Source: Cyclaneusma minus | Lineage: Eukaryota; Ascomycota; Leotiomycetes; Marthamycetales; Marthamycetaceae | DNA length: 64,000 nt | Direction: 5' to 3' | Assembly: GCA_037179335.1 (NCBI GenBank) | Contig: JAKZHN010000003.1 | Span: 620,001 to 684,000, forward strand | Shown: positions 1-13,195 of the stretch, piece by piece | Numbering within the stretch: the first letter of the stretch is position 1 | Layout of the letters: each line of letters begins with the position of its first letter | Notes under the pieces: generated by a model | What the model saw: the letters and a program-made list of their open reading frames with translations, nothing else | Told to the model about the DNA's origin: nothing | Database searches by the model: none | Program-made: the position numbers and the translations under genes

Positions 1-2206
1 ATTTTGCAGCCAATTTATAGCTTTTCTTTTAATTCATGTTTTTAGCTTTTTATTAGTTTTCGTTTTTATTTTGCAAAAAATAAATTAGGTTGTTTTTAAA
101 TAAAAGTTAATAATTTAAAATAGCTATTTAGTTATGCAAAGGAATTAATTAAAGCTTTCGATAATATTAAAATAAATAAATTTAAGTTTTTTTTATGCGA
201 ATTAAGCTTTTTAAAAATCCGATTTTTTATTTTTCCAATAATATAATAATTGCAGTTTCTTTGAATAATTGAAATTTTAATTAATTTATCTAATATTGTT
301 ATTTTATAAAAATAGCCAATTCTTTTTAATTTTATATAGTATATTCTTTTATGCTATAGCTTTTAAATATATTATTTATTTTTAATAAATTTTAAAAATT
401 CAAATTAATTGAATTTAATAATTTTAAACTAAGCTTTTTTTAGCCAATTATTGTATTTTTTTTTTTTGCAATATATATTGTTTTGACTTTTCTAATATTT
501 ATATATATTATAATATATAGGTTTTTATATATATTTGCTTTGATTATAATTTGGCTATTTTTATTTTAAAATTATATTTTAAAATTATTAAAATAATTTT
601 TAAAGTTAATACTATATAGCTTTCTTTAGAAAATTAAATTGCAATTAAATTGCGAAAAAGAAAAAGAATTACAATGCTATTAAAAAATTATTTTTATATA
701 TTAATAATGCAATATTGCGATAAATAGCCCAACTTCTCTTTTAATTTTAATCAATATATATTTTAATAATTTATTAATTTAATTAAATATATAGCTAAAG
801 GCAATTGTATTTAATACCTAATAAAAAAAGCAAATTTATTAATTAATTTCTTTGAAAAATAGGATATTTCTTTTTGTTTTTTTAATTGGATTTTTTTTAA
901 TGCTTTTTTTTATTAGCGGTAAAGCCTATAGTTTTTGAATAATAAGCTTTGGAGGTTTTTAAAGCGCTTTTTTAATTCTTATATCAAATTATAAAATAAA
1001 TTGTTTTTAATTTAATTATTTTTGCTTTTATTATTATTGCGCTTTCTTTCAACTTTTGCATTAAATGGTTTTAATAAAAATACAAATTTTGCCAAAAAAG
1101 GGTATTAGCAAATGCAATGCAAAATCGAATTGCATAAATTGCAGCTAGAGTTATTGCGGTTTTTATTAGAAATTAATTTTGCACGCTAGCGAATACGCAA
1201 TAAATTGCACTAATTTAAATAGCTGCATTATTTATTTTAGCTGCGCTAATCCTTTTTGCAAGTATTAATTTAATCAATTTAATTATTATATATAATTATA
1301 TTATATTTAATTTTTAATATAAACTGCTATTTTGTTTTATATAAATGCTAAAATGTAATATTAATTAAAATAAAAATAAAATTTTAAAGCATTATAATAA
1401 TTGCAAAATATTTTGAATTTGCAATTTGGCAAATTTTATAAAACAATTGAAAAAGCTATTCATTGCTATATATATTTTTGTAAAAAATATTAATTGCAAT
1501 TAATATTTTTAATATATTCTCAAAATATTTCAAATTTTTATTATAATTAAATTATTTATAAAAAAAAGCGTAAATTTTGATTGTATAATTATTGGCAATT
1601 AATTTATAATTTTTTTTATATTTTAATTTAAAATGGTTCTAAAATACATAGGCAATTAAATATTTTTTAAAAACTTTTTAAAAATTTCTTTAAAAAAAAG
1701 GGAAATATAATTATAATTGCAATGGCCAAGTTTTTAATATATTTATTATGCCTTTTTTTACTAAATTTATAAATAATGCTATTAATCATTATTTTAATAA
1801 TAGTATTTGCCAATTTCTTAATATTAATTATAAATAAATTGCTATTTAATAATATAGCTATTAAAATTGCAATAGCTATAGCAAATGCAAATATAGCGGC
1901 TGCAGTTTTTAAGCTTTTAATATTAATTAATAGTTCAATTAAAGCATGGATTTTTATTGGATTTTAAATAGTATAATAAATTTGCTTTTTAAAAAACTTG
2001 ATTTTTATTTAAAAAAATCAATTTCAATGATTATTTAAACTAAAAATTAAAATGCGCTATTTAGCAGCGCTATTGTATTTTTTGGCTATAATTAATCATT
2101 GTAAATCAATTGGAAATATTTATTTTTATAAAATTTGTATTTTTCGCAATTTGCAAGAAATTGTTTTAAATTAAAATTAAATAATTTATTTTATTTATTG
2201 CAAATT

Positions 2207-2420
2207 TATCACACAGGGCCAAGGAGGGCGCCCTGCGGGAACCCCACGAGGCACGTGTGCTAAAAATATGCAAAAAACAAGCATTGCTTATTAAAAAAAT
2301 TAAGCAAAGCTTTTAATATATAATATTTAAAAGCTGCTATTTTTATTTTAAAAAAGCAGCGGCTATTTTGTACAGCAAAAAGTTATATATAATATATTTT
2401 ATTTGCTAATTTATTTTTAA
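2207..2420 (+). repeat. Direct repeat copy A (candidate LTR)
   Basis: This ~210-bp sequence recurs in the same orientation at 10,721-10,931. Shared blocks include an AGGGCC start, a TATATAATATTTAAA core, a GCAGCGGCTATT block and a GCTAATTTATTTTT end. Copy A keeps a GC-rich head, and most differences from copy B are C-to-T or G-to-A, as RIP would give. Spacing and orientation would suit the two LTRs of one element, but I could not find matching target duplications or a polymerase reading frame between them. Confidence 0.6.
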
Positions 2421-4446
2421 TTAGTCTTTAATAAAATAGCTGGTTTTATTTTAAGAAATAATAATTTGGCAAAAGAATAATTATTTAATTAAATGATTGC
2501 AAATTTAACATTAATTATAATATATTAAATGTTGCTAAAAAAATTAAAAACCAGGTTTTTTTTTAATTTTAAAGCAATTTAATTTTAATAATTTTATTAG
2601 CGCGATTTTTATATTAAATTAAAAAATTGCATTAAGCAATAGCAAAAGCAATAATATATTTACCAATAATGCTGCTATTAATAATATTAATAAAAATGCT
2701 ATTAATATTAGCAATTAACAGCAATTTAAGATTTTTTTTATTTAAAATTAAAAATTACTTAATAGTTTTTTCCAATTAAATAGCCAATTTATTAATGCAA
2801 ATTAGCCTGGGCAAGCTTAAAATCAAGGCGCTTTAATTAAAAATGCGGGCATATTGCGCAAAGACAAAATTAATTAAGCTTTTGCTTTCGTTTCCGTTTT
2901 TAATTTAATTCAAAGCCAAATTAATTTGAATTTTACTAATTTTGCAATTATTTAATAAATTATTTAAAAATTAAAAATTAAAAAAAGAATTGCAAAATTG
3001 TAAATTAAAATTGTGATTTTTATTTGCAAACGCAGCCCATTTGGTTTAAATTCCAATAATAAGCCATTAATTGCCCAAAGATTTTATATGCCCAAAGATT
3101 TCCGCATGCCAAATATCAAATTGTATTATATATATAATGTATATAAATATTATAAATAATTTAATTATTTATAACATTATTTTAATATACAATTTGAATT
3201 TGAATTTTAAAATAATACAATTTATATTTATTGCGTTTTAATTGTATTTAAAAGGTATATATATGTTATCTAATAATATTATTAAATAAATTATAAATTA
3301 AAAAACGTTTTATAATTTTTTTTTTGTTTTTTTCAGTTTATTATCCGATTTATCTATTTAGCTGGGATATACGATTAGCGTCTATAGTATATATTCTTTC
3401 CATTATTATAAAAGGAAACCGTTATTTATATTAGACCCTTTTAGAAGCCAGGAAATGAGGACCTTAGAGCTTTTCTGGCGGGAATCTGGCAAGGTATAAA
3501 GGAAACTTATAGCTAATTTAATATATATTTTAGTAAGCGGGTTTATAAGTTTCTTAATATCGAGCTGTACTAGTATTCTTTAACTGTTTTTTATTATGAC
3601 CTAAGACTAGTAAATATATTCTATTTTTTTATTTCCTAACCCTTATACTATATTTTATTTTTATTCTAATTTTTTAGTCTATCCTTTTTTTTATTCTTTT
3701 CTTTTTAGCTAGGATTAGAACTTATTTTTTTAATTTATTACTCTATTGTTTTTATTATACCCGCTTATATAAAAAAAACCCTATATTATCTAGGCTTTAA
3801 TACCAAGTCCTTTTAATTCCCTTTTTAATATTATTTTAGTTTTGGCCTGATATTGCTTATTTATCATAAAGTTGGTAATAATTAATTATTGGTAATAAAT
3901 TATAAGGCTAAATATATATTATAAAATAGCCAAAAAGCCATTAATATTGAGTTTAAAAAATAAAATACCCAAATAGTTATTTTAATACTAGATGGATTAA
4001 ACAGCTTTTTAATTATTATATTAGCGATTTTAATTAATATAGTATATATTTTAAAGATTATATTATTGTGTTTAAATTAATTTATTAATGAAAAAATCTT
4101 ATCTATTGCTTTGTTTTATTTATCGGTTTTTTTTAATCTCTATTTTATAATATTTAGTAATATATATAATTAATACTTTCCTAAATCCGGAAACTCTTTT
4201 AAAACATAGCTCTTAAATTAATAAAAGCTTGGTTGGTTTTTTAGCAATCTTTTAATAGTTATTTGATTTTTTTTTGAAAAGGTCTTATTATATATAGCCA
4301 ATATATAAATTAAGCTTTTTATAGGAATTTAAATATAAAAAACCTGAATCCTATATTTTAATTTAAGAGTACCAAAATCGATTTAATATACCCTATATAT
4401 TTGGTAATTATTTTAAAGATTTATTAACAAGCGAAAATCGGGGTTT

Positions 4447-4537
4447 TTTTATAGAAGTCGAACCCACGACCTATATAATTAATATTATACAGGCCTGCCC
4501 GGACAGCAGTAATGAAAGTTACCACTAAGCCGTAAAA
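4447..4537 (-). pseudogene. tRNA-like remnant (A box and B box)
   Basis: On the minus strand a D-arm-like CGGCTTAGTGGTAAC is followed by a CTGC..GCAG hairpin and then a T-arm-like GTGGGTTCGACTTC, the arrangement of the internal A and B promoter boxes of a tRNA gene. The flanking TTTTACG and TATAAAA can pair as a weak acceptor stem. The position before the putative anticodon is not T and the variable region is long and AT-rich. It is therefore best read as a decayed tRNA or tRNA-derived repeat, not a working gene. Confidence 0.45.
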
Positions 4538-5027
4538 GCAAAATTTAATATTAAATGCAATAAATGCAAAATAATAGCGCATATTGCATATATTAAATTA
4601 ATTTGCTAAAAAGGCTTAAAAAACTTAAAACATCCTATTGCAAAATTGAAATTTTGCTTTTTATATTTTTTAATAATTGATTTAATTTTAAATTTTATAA
4701 TAATATTAAATAGAATTTTATTTTTCAATAAAGCAATTAATTATAAATTAATATTTAATATATATTTAATATAGCTGAAACTATTAAGCGCAAAAATAAA
4801 TCCAATTTAAAATTTAAAATTCAAAATATATTTAATGCAAATAATTTAAAAGAATATTATAATAATTATAATAAATTATAAAATTTATATAAAATTTCAA
4901 ACAATAATATAATTATTCAATATTAATCCAATTGCAAAAATTAAAAAACGGCTGTTATTAAAATAAAAATCAGCAATACGATTAAAATCAATATTGGCTT
5001 TTTTTATATTTTAATTACAATTTATTT

Positions 5028-5150
5028 AATTATAATTTATTTAATTATAATTTATTTAATTATAATTTATTTAATTATAATTTATTTAATTATAATTTAT
5101 TTAATTATAATTTATTTAATTATAATTTATTTAATTATAATTTATTTAAT
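5028..5150. repeat. 15-bp tandem repeat, about 8 copies
   Basis: A perfect or near-perfect head-to-tail array of the 15-mer AATTTATTTAATTAT. It is the most regular tandem array in the left AT-rich block, and its homogeneity suggests slippage after the surrounding RIP decay. Confidence 0.9.
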
Positions 5151-8100
5151 TGCATTTATAAAAAATGGAATTGCTAAAGATTTAAATATAAAGCCCGCAA
5201 ATATAAATAGCCCAGCAATAAAGCGTATGTTTTAAATAGTAATAGCTTTGGTAATTATAAAAAAAACCGAATTATATAGAAATGGCTTTAATTATAATTA
5301 AAATTAAAATTATTATAATCAAAATAAATATAATAATTAAAAAAGAAAAATTGCTAGTAATCGCTTAATTTAATAATTCTTTTATAAAATAAAAATATAT
5401 AATAATTAAATGCTTAATTGCAATTAATATTTAAAATATAATTTTTATTTTTATTTTTATTAATAATAAATTAAACAAGAATTTTAGTAAATTAATATAT
5501 ATATGCAATATTTATAAATTCGCTTTTTTAATACAAATAAAATAAAAATTAAATAATGCTATAAAACTTTTATTAAACTTTTTGATAATAAGAATAATAT
5601 AAGAAATTAAGAAATTAAAATATATAAAATATTTGCATATTTATACAATTTGCCTTTAAATAAGCAGATAATAAATATTATAATTAAGCTAAAATCAATT
5701 TTATTTATAAATATTAAATCAAATAAAAAATGATCATTTAAAATAAATTAAATAAATTAAAAAAGCTAAATGCGATAATTTATATTTTAAATATGGTAAA
5801 TAAAAAATTATTATAGAAAATAATTATTATATATATAATATTTTATATATAAAAATTAAAAATATAATATTAACTTATATAAAATAGCATTTAGCAAAAT
5901 AAATAAAGAGTTATTTTTTATAAAAGGTATTACCAATTTAAATAAAACTTCTATTATATATATATTGGGTAAAATATTATAATTTTAGCAAAATTAAATT
6001 CAATTTTAATATAATTTCAAAATTATAAATTGCCAAATATTAAAACTATTTATAAAAAATATATAGCAAAATTAAAATTAAAGCTAAAATTAAAAATTAA
6101 AATTAAAAACATTAAAAAGATTAAGCTATTTTAATAATATTTTTAATGCAGTAAAGATTAGTATATTATTTATATATTTTAATTAAAATTATGTTATAAA
6201 AATTAAAATAAAATTATTTTATTAAATTATTTAAAAATTATTTAAAAAGCAATTAATTATTATTAAAAAAAGAAAATGCGCTAATAAAAGAATAAATCCG
6301 CAAATTAAAAAGCTTAATAGGAATTTTTATATTATTTATATTTAGAAAAGAATTGCATTTATATATTAATTATAAAAATTTAAATAATGTTATTATTCAA
6401 AATTGCTATTTATTTATTTTAATTAATAAATCCCTAATTAAATTAAGAAAAATCAAAATTTTAATTAAATTAAATTTTAAAGATATATAGTATAAAATTT
6501 ATATATAAGAAAAAAAGGCATTTTGTATAAAATATAGCTATTTTAAATATTTAATAATGCTATTTAAATTGGCAAATATATTAGCTATATTTTAAATTTA
6601 TATAAATATAATATTTGAAAAGTTTTTAAATATTATTATAATAATTTTTTTTAATAATTTGTTAATTTTTTTAATTTTTTTAGCAAATATTATAAATATA
6701 TGAAAGCTATATTTAAATAATTATAAAAAGATATCTTTTTATAAAAAAAGCAAATGCAAATTTGAAATAAGTAAAACTTTATTTTTAAATTTTATAATAA
6801 ATATATATATATATAATTGGAAAATATATACGCTACTTAAAAATAGCTTATATTAATTACATATATAAAATTGCAATTATTTTTAAAATAAGTACATTTT
6901 TATAAGCGATTGATTTTAGAATATAATAGAATTATATTGCTTATAATAAATTTGCTTATTAGCAATATAAATAATAAAAATAAAAATAGTTTTTAAAAAT
7001 ATAAAAGGCTTTTTAGCATATTAAAAATATATTTGCAAATAAATTAATATTGCAATTTTTTAATTTTATAAAATATTTGCAAATTATATAAAATAATTTT
7101 GAATTTGCAATATTAGAAATCTTAAAATAATTTAGGAATTTAAATAATTTAATATAATATTTTTAATTTTTAATAGTTTTTTAATTTTGCGAATTAATTA
7201 ATATAACATTAATATATTAAATGCATAATATTAAAAGCAATATATCAAAAACTTATATTATGAAATTTAAATATTTTTAAATTATAATAATTTGCGCTAT
7301 TTTATAGATTCAAAAAGATTTAATAAATATTAAATAAAATAAATCATAAAATTAAAATTTTATAATTCTAATATTAAATATAATATAAAAATTAAAAATT
7401 CTGGTAATTTTTTATTCTATAGGCCAAATTATAAAACAATAGTAAAAAATATTTAAATAAAAATATTAAAGAAATTTTTACTAATGCTATAATAAAAGCT
7501 TTGCTATTTATTTAATTATATATTAAATATATGGTTTTGAAAAAATATAGCTATTTTTACAAATATAGCAATTGTGTTTTAATTAAAATTAAAAAATTAA
7601 AAAATTAATGCTATACATTTTATTTATATATTATAAATACGAATTTTTAAATCAAAAATTGCATTTTAGTTAAATTATAAAAATTGAAAAATTATAAAAA
7701 TTAAAGCACAATTCATAATTAGTTTTAAAATTTAAAGATATAATAAAAATATAAAGCCAATTTCTATTATGCAAAAATAAATAATAGCAATTTGAAAACA
7801 ATGTATTATATAATATATATTTGCAATAAATATATTATGCAATAAAACTTTACGCATTTATTATAATAGCAAATTGGCAAATTATTTTAAATTAAATTAA
7901 ATTTTAATTTTAATTTATTGCAAATATTATTAATTAAATATAAAAATAAAAATACAAAATTATATATACATTTGCTATATTTGCTAGTAAAATAAAATTC
8001 GCTAATATATATTTTATAATTAATTATGATTTTTGCTTTTAGCTAATAAATTATAAATATATTTACTATAGAAGTTTATTATAAATTTGCCAAAATTATA

Positions 8101-10720
8101 ATATATAAATAAAATATATAATGCTATTTTAGTCATAATAAATTATTATATTAAAGTTTTGCAATTTATATATATAATCAAAAATATTAATATGCAATTT
8201 TTAATAAAATTGTTTTTCAATAAAATTGTTTATTTTATAAAATTTCTTAAAAATATTATATTTAATTGTAATTTTGTATTTTTTAATATATTATAAAAAG
8301 CTTTTTGCTATAAATTTTGCACAATATATAAATATAATATTTTATTTTATTCTACAATAAATAGGCAAATAAAATAAATAAATTAAATTTTAAAGGCCTA
8401 TATATAATGCTATTGCAATAATAAAAAACTAAATTGGGCAATTCAATTAGCTATAGTAAAATTTATTTATAGTAATATAAAACAAAAAAAAATTAAAAAA
8501 ATTATAATATATAAATATTATTTATAAATTAGCATTCAGTTTTTTACGCAATTTATAAAATTTAAAATATTTAATATAAAAAGGCAATATATATATATAT
8601 ATATAGCAAATACGCATTATTATAAAAATTAAAAAAATGCTATTAATAAATATATAAAGCAATATATAAAAACATCTAAAATCTAGAATTTTGATAAAAG
8701 AAATTGAATATTTCTATTTATTAAAAATCTACGCTTTAAAATTAAAAAGCTAGTAAAAAGATATATAAGCCTTTTTTCTATTATTAAAAAAATAAAAGCC
8801 TAAATTTATTATTTGAAATTTCTATTTAAATTTTAATTAACCAAATTATATAGTATTTTTTATATTAGCTTTTTGAAATTCGGTAAAATATTTTAATTTT
8901 ATATTTAAATAAAAAACGTTTAATTATATGCAATAGCAAGTAAAAGCAAAAATAAAAATATTTAAAATATAAAAATATAAATTTAATTATTTTCTTATAT
9001 TTAAATTAAATTAATTTAAATTATATTTTATAAAAGGTTAAATTAAATAATTAAAAATTAAATAACAAATTTAATTTAATTAAAGATTATAAAATATATA
9101 AATAAAAACCATAGATCCTATATATTAAATAATTTAATTAAAAAAATCTATTATATAAAAATAAATCCAATTAGCAAAATGAAAAAATTTATAATATTTT
9201 TAAATAAAGCCAGCTATTAATTATAATTTGCATATATTAACTTTATAATTTATATATTTTATACTATATTGCTAAAAGCCCGATTTCATTTTTTTATTAA
9301 AAAAATAATTAAAATTGTAATTTATTCATATTTTCATTAAATATGCATAAAAAAAGCGGGAAATAAATTTATTAAATAATATTAAATATCAATTGCTATA
9401 TATATTAAAATATAAATTACAAAAATAATTTTAATTAAAGCGATTATTGTATTTTTAATATCTTTTTAAATTCATTGTATATTTTATATTTTAAAAAAAT
9501 ATAAATTTTAAAATGAAAGAAATTCTAATAGCTTTTATATTATTCTTTAATTAAATTAATGTTTTATTATAATTAGAGTATTAGTTTTCAAAAAGAGTCT
9601 GGATTTTAATATAATAATAATGGTAAAATATAAAGATATTATAAATTGTATTAAATAAAAACAATTAAATAATAAAAATTTGCAAAATAATAAATTAATT
9701 GATAAAAAAAAAGGCAAAATATAAATTTATTATACGGCAAAAGAAATTATAATTACTGCAATAATAATTGTATTTAAAATTCTTTGCGGCTTAATTAAAA
9801 ATATTAAAAATATTGCAAAAACAAACTGCAAAACAATTCTGTATATATTAAATATAAATACGAATTTAAATTTTAAAAAAAGACTTGGTAAAAATGCAAT
9901 TTAAATCCTGCAATAAAATTGCAAATTTAGCATTATTATTACAATTATAAATAAAAATTTTATTGCATAAAATTTAAAATAAGCCATTAATAAAATTTTA
10001 TGTTTTGAAATTAAAAATATTAGAAATTATAATATTAAAATTAAAATTATATATATATATATATATTAAAAAACCTATATAAAAGCGATAATAGAAAGGA
10101 ATTTAATAAAAATGGAAATGCCTACTTTATATAAATAAAGCCCCTAGTAAAATCCAATATAATTAATATAAAAAAAAGTTTAGACTTTTTTTCTAAATTT
10201 ATTAAAAAACTTAAAAAAGAATTTGAAATTGAAAATGCAATTAAAAATTAATATATTATTATTGCAGCAAATACATAATACGCGTATAAAAAAAGCAAAG
10301 AAATTAAAAAAAACTAATTATTTAAAATAAGCTGCCGCTATATTAATTTTCCAGTATTTATAAAAAACATATATGCAAAAATTAATATAATATATGCAAA
10401 ATTAATAAAAATAATAAACTTTTAATAAATTTTAATATAAAAATAATTAATTTAAAATAATAAAAATAATTAAATAAGAATTTGAAATTAATTTAATAGT
10501 AGACAATATAAATTATATATTAAAATTAAAGCTTTAAAAATTAGGCAATAATAAATTTGGAAATAATTATTAATAATAGCGAATTAATAAAAATTTATAA
10601 ATTTATACACTTAAAATAAAAAGCCAAAATTAATAATTAAAATTTAAATATTAAATTATTAAGAAGCAAAAATCTATATATAAAAGCTTTAAGGCCCAAA
10701 GCTATACAAAAAGAAATAAT

Positions 10721-10931
10721 TATTATATAGGGCCAAAAAAGCGCTTTGCGGGCATTTTATGAAAGATATGTATTAAAAATATATAAAAAATTAATATTAT
10801 TTATTAAAAAAATTAAACAAGGCTTTTAATATATAATATTTAAATACTGCTATTTTTATTTAAAAAAGGCAGCGGCTATTCTTTATAGCAAAGGAATATA
10901 TATAACGCATTTTATCTGCTAATTTATTTTT
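10721..10931 (+). repeat. Direct repeat copy B (candidate LTR)
   Basis: Second copy of the repeat at 2,207-2,420, same orientation, more heavily converted to A/T (for example ACACAGGGCC in copy A is ATATAGGGCC here). Homology stops abruptly at the TTATTTTT end, where the flanks diverge. It is either the 3' LTR of an ~8.7-kb degraded element or an independent solo copy. Confidence 0.6.
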
Positions 10932-11384
10932 GCCCATTGTGCTAAAATTAGCAATTAAAAAAATTAAGCGAATAAGTTTAAAAGTATAGGGGTTTTCAAT
11001 TGCTTAAAAAACCGTTTTAAGTTGGATTAAAAAATATGGTTAAATAAATTTGATTTGCGGAATTGAATTCTTTTAATTTTATAGCGCGGGGCTGCTACGC
11101 GCGCAAATGTATAAAAAAGCGTTTTAAGCTTAAAATTAAAAAAGCAATAGCGAGATAATTATAATCTAGCTATTAAATTGGCGAAATCGGGCTTATAATT
11201 TATTAAAATCTAAATGGGCATTATTTATAAATTAAGCAGGGATAGGAAATAGCTGTATTAATTGCAAAAAAAAAAGGGCTTTTTGCTTTATTACAAAGCT
11301 ATTTAGACTGTTTCGGCGCTAGCGCTGGCTACGGTGCACGGACCACCGCTAGCTGCCTGAGGCACTAAGGGGCGGATATCATCT

Positions 11385-11726
11385 TGTTTTAATATATTTA
11401 AGTAAAAATAAATTTTTAAATATTTGATTTTTATTTTAAATTACCTTTAACTTTGATACTCTTTTTTATAAAAATTGTAGAAAATTCAATTTTAAAGCTT
11501 TTTACTTTATGTTTTCACTATTTTATAAATTAAAAGTGGGGCTACCCTAAAAAAAACGCTTGCGGCGGGCTGGCCTGCGGCGCTAGCCTGCGGCGCTTTT
11601 TTTATATTTATTTTAGATATTTTAGTTTTTTAAATAAAATTACGAACTTATTTAACAAGCGCTAAGATTAGATATATTTAATCTATATATTTTTTAGATA
11701 CTAGCTTTTTAGTTTCCCGTACCCTG
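11385..11726 (-). mobile_element. Partial hAT-like element (end fragment)
   Basis: Read on the minus strand from 11,726, this begins CAGGGTACGGGAAACT. It then matches about 330 bp of the element at 54,875-55,706, including blocks around GTAAAAAGCTTTAAAA and AATTTAAAATAAAAAT. CAGGG termini are typical of hAT transposons. The other end is not recognisable; homology fades at about 11,385, next to a GC island. This copy is less RIP-mutated at its terminus than the 54.9-kb copy. Confidence 0.65.
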
Positions 11727-11989
11727 ATTAAAATAGCAATACAGCTCCAAATTCGGGGACAGATTATGTCCAGCAATCAAGTTTTTTTCTTTTGTGAATT
11801 GTGACTTGTAAATTCAAATTTTAGCCTGTAATAGTTAGTTGACCATGGAGTAGCGCTTTATACTCACAGCCTCACTAACTATGGTGCACACTCTAGAGCC
11901 AAATCCGAGAATGGATATAGCCCATGAACGCCATAAAAAAAGTCTGGTCCCTGCATAAGGCTTAGGATGAATGGGCTATAATATTTCGG

Positions 11990-12150
11990 ATTTCCGATCA
12001 CTTAGAATATTCACAAACATTTTGTTATTTTTGAAATATTCCGAATCACCCGAATGTTGCAACTACTCTGGTAACTACCACTTGAAATATTCCTGGTAAT
12101 TTCGGATATTCCTACTACTTGGAGTATTCCCAATTATTCGACAAGATATT
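11990..12150. repeat. Degenerate 19-bp minisatellite, locus 1
   Basis: Irregular units of about 19 bp resembling GAATATTCCnAGTAATTnG recur here (for example TTGAAATATTCC, TCGGATATTCCT and TGGAGTATTCCC, each preceded by a GTAAT/CTACT-like stretch). The same motif builds arrays at about 38,845, 40,395 and 51,308. This is the most eroded of the four loci. Confidence 0.55.
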
Positions 12151-12976
12151 GAATTTCCAATCATGTGGACACTGTACACCGTATAATAATAATATATCCA
12201 GAAATTCTTGGTCTCACCACGTGTCAGTGTCACTAGAATAACGCCGACATACGACTTAGCACCAATACCCAGAAAGCAAAGATACGTGTTAATTTGCCGC
12301 TATCATTTTGTCATTTCTGAATTCTGGTCTACCCAAACTCGAGAAAACAAGACAGAAATTCCCATCTCCTATCCAGTCTTTTGCAACACGAAGCCCAAAC
12401 TCCTGACGGAGAGTCTGGAGAATTCGGCTTGCAGAGTACGAGCTCAACCTGGCACCATAGCTCCTAATTCCAAATCAGATCCTCGATATCCAGTATCCTT
12501 TCATGTGGCACCAGCCCTGTTATTGTATAGCTGATTGACCAATATCCTGTGACGCCCCCAGTTTCCCAAAAGTCACTCGGTACCTATCCAAAACACTGCT
12601 AGAGTCTGGCGACTCTGCCATCATGCAACTGGTTTCCATACCAACGTCCCTCAAGAGGCTCCCAAGTCCAGAGTCTAGAGAAGCCCATCAGTGTCCGAGG
12701 GCCCTCTCAAACCTCAGCGGCCCTACCAACACACTATACACGGTTGAAGCACCGACATCCTGCACAGCTCACCAAACCACGGCAGCTTCTTCGGACGATT
12801 TGCTTCGCTCTCGTAAGCCAATGATAGAAAAATATAGTCTGCATTTAGATTCAGATTGAAAATGATTTCGAACAACCAAAAGTGACGAAATTGCCGTGGT
12901 GAAGTTGAGTTGCTGAAGTCTGTGTGAGGTCCGTGCTCACGTGGTGCGTCACGTGTACGCGACGTCAAGGCGCACG

Positions 12977-13054
12977 GAGCGGAAGCGACCACAACTTTGC
13001 ATGAGCGGAAGCGACCACAACTTTGCACGAGCGGAAGTGACCACAATCACGCAC
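12977..13054 (+). repeat. Three 26-bp tandem repeats in a 5' region
   Basis: Three adjacent 26-mers beginning GAGCGGAAGCGACCACAA; the first two differ at one base and the third at several. A two-copy 13-mer ACCGGCACCCTGC follows at about 13,054-13,080. They lie 140-220 bp upstream of the ATG at 13,196, so they fall in the promoter or 5' UTR. The repeated GCGGAAG core could be a binding site, but that is inference. Confidence 0.8.
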
Positions 13055-13195
13055 CGGCACCCTGCACCGGCACCCTGCGCTCCAGACGACCTTTCCAGCT
13101 CTACACCATCCTTCAACCCTCATCTCCGCGCTGCCTGAATTTCTCCACCACACTTTCTCAACTACACCATTGCGCCGATCAGCCCTGCGCCCAAG

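Larger units (their letters stand above)
1..11726. other. AT-rich RIP-degraded block, no intact gene
   Basis: The whole stretch is almost entirely A and T, with GC surviving only in small islands (about 2,215-2,265, 11,315-11,380 and 11,560-11,605). Every frame is closed by frequent stops; the longest frame, 63 codons near 1,776, is low-complexity Ile/Asn/Leu and I do not regard it as a gene. The composition and the C-to-T/G-to-A differences between paired repeat copies fit repeat-induced point mutation of old transposons. A less eroded segment lies at about 3,340-4,450 but I could not assign it to a family. Ordinary composition resumes at about 11,740. Confidence 0.85.
11735..13195. other. 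Intergenic region upstream of the first 2EXR gene
   Basis: Normal-composition DNA with no convincing gene; reading frames near 12,208-12,859 lack recognisable domains. It contains a degenerate 19-bp minisatellite (about 11,990-12,150), two CACGTG E-box-like motifs (12,938-12,943 and 12,950-12,955), and three 26-bp tandem copies just upstream of the 2EXR start. The CACGTG pair and the 26-bp repeats are the best candidates for promoter elements of the gene at 13,196. Confidence 0.5.

Noticed and set aside
1776..1967. 63-codon open frame in the left AT-rich block
   Set aside because: Low-complexity Ile/Leu/Asn sequence expected by chance in DNA nearly free of G and C; no homology recognised.
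5028..5150. CRISPR-like array
   Set aside because: Units are contiguous 15-mers without spacers in a eukaryotic genome; a simple tandem repeat.
2207..10931. Firm call of a Ty3/gypsy element
   Set aside because: Only the terminal-type repeats are visible; no polymerase or integrase relic or matching target duplication was found.
12208..12859. Short plus-strand frames upstream of the 2EXR gene
   Set aside because: No domains, no supporting introns, overlapping frames on both strands; more likely promoter and intergenic DNA.
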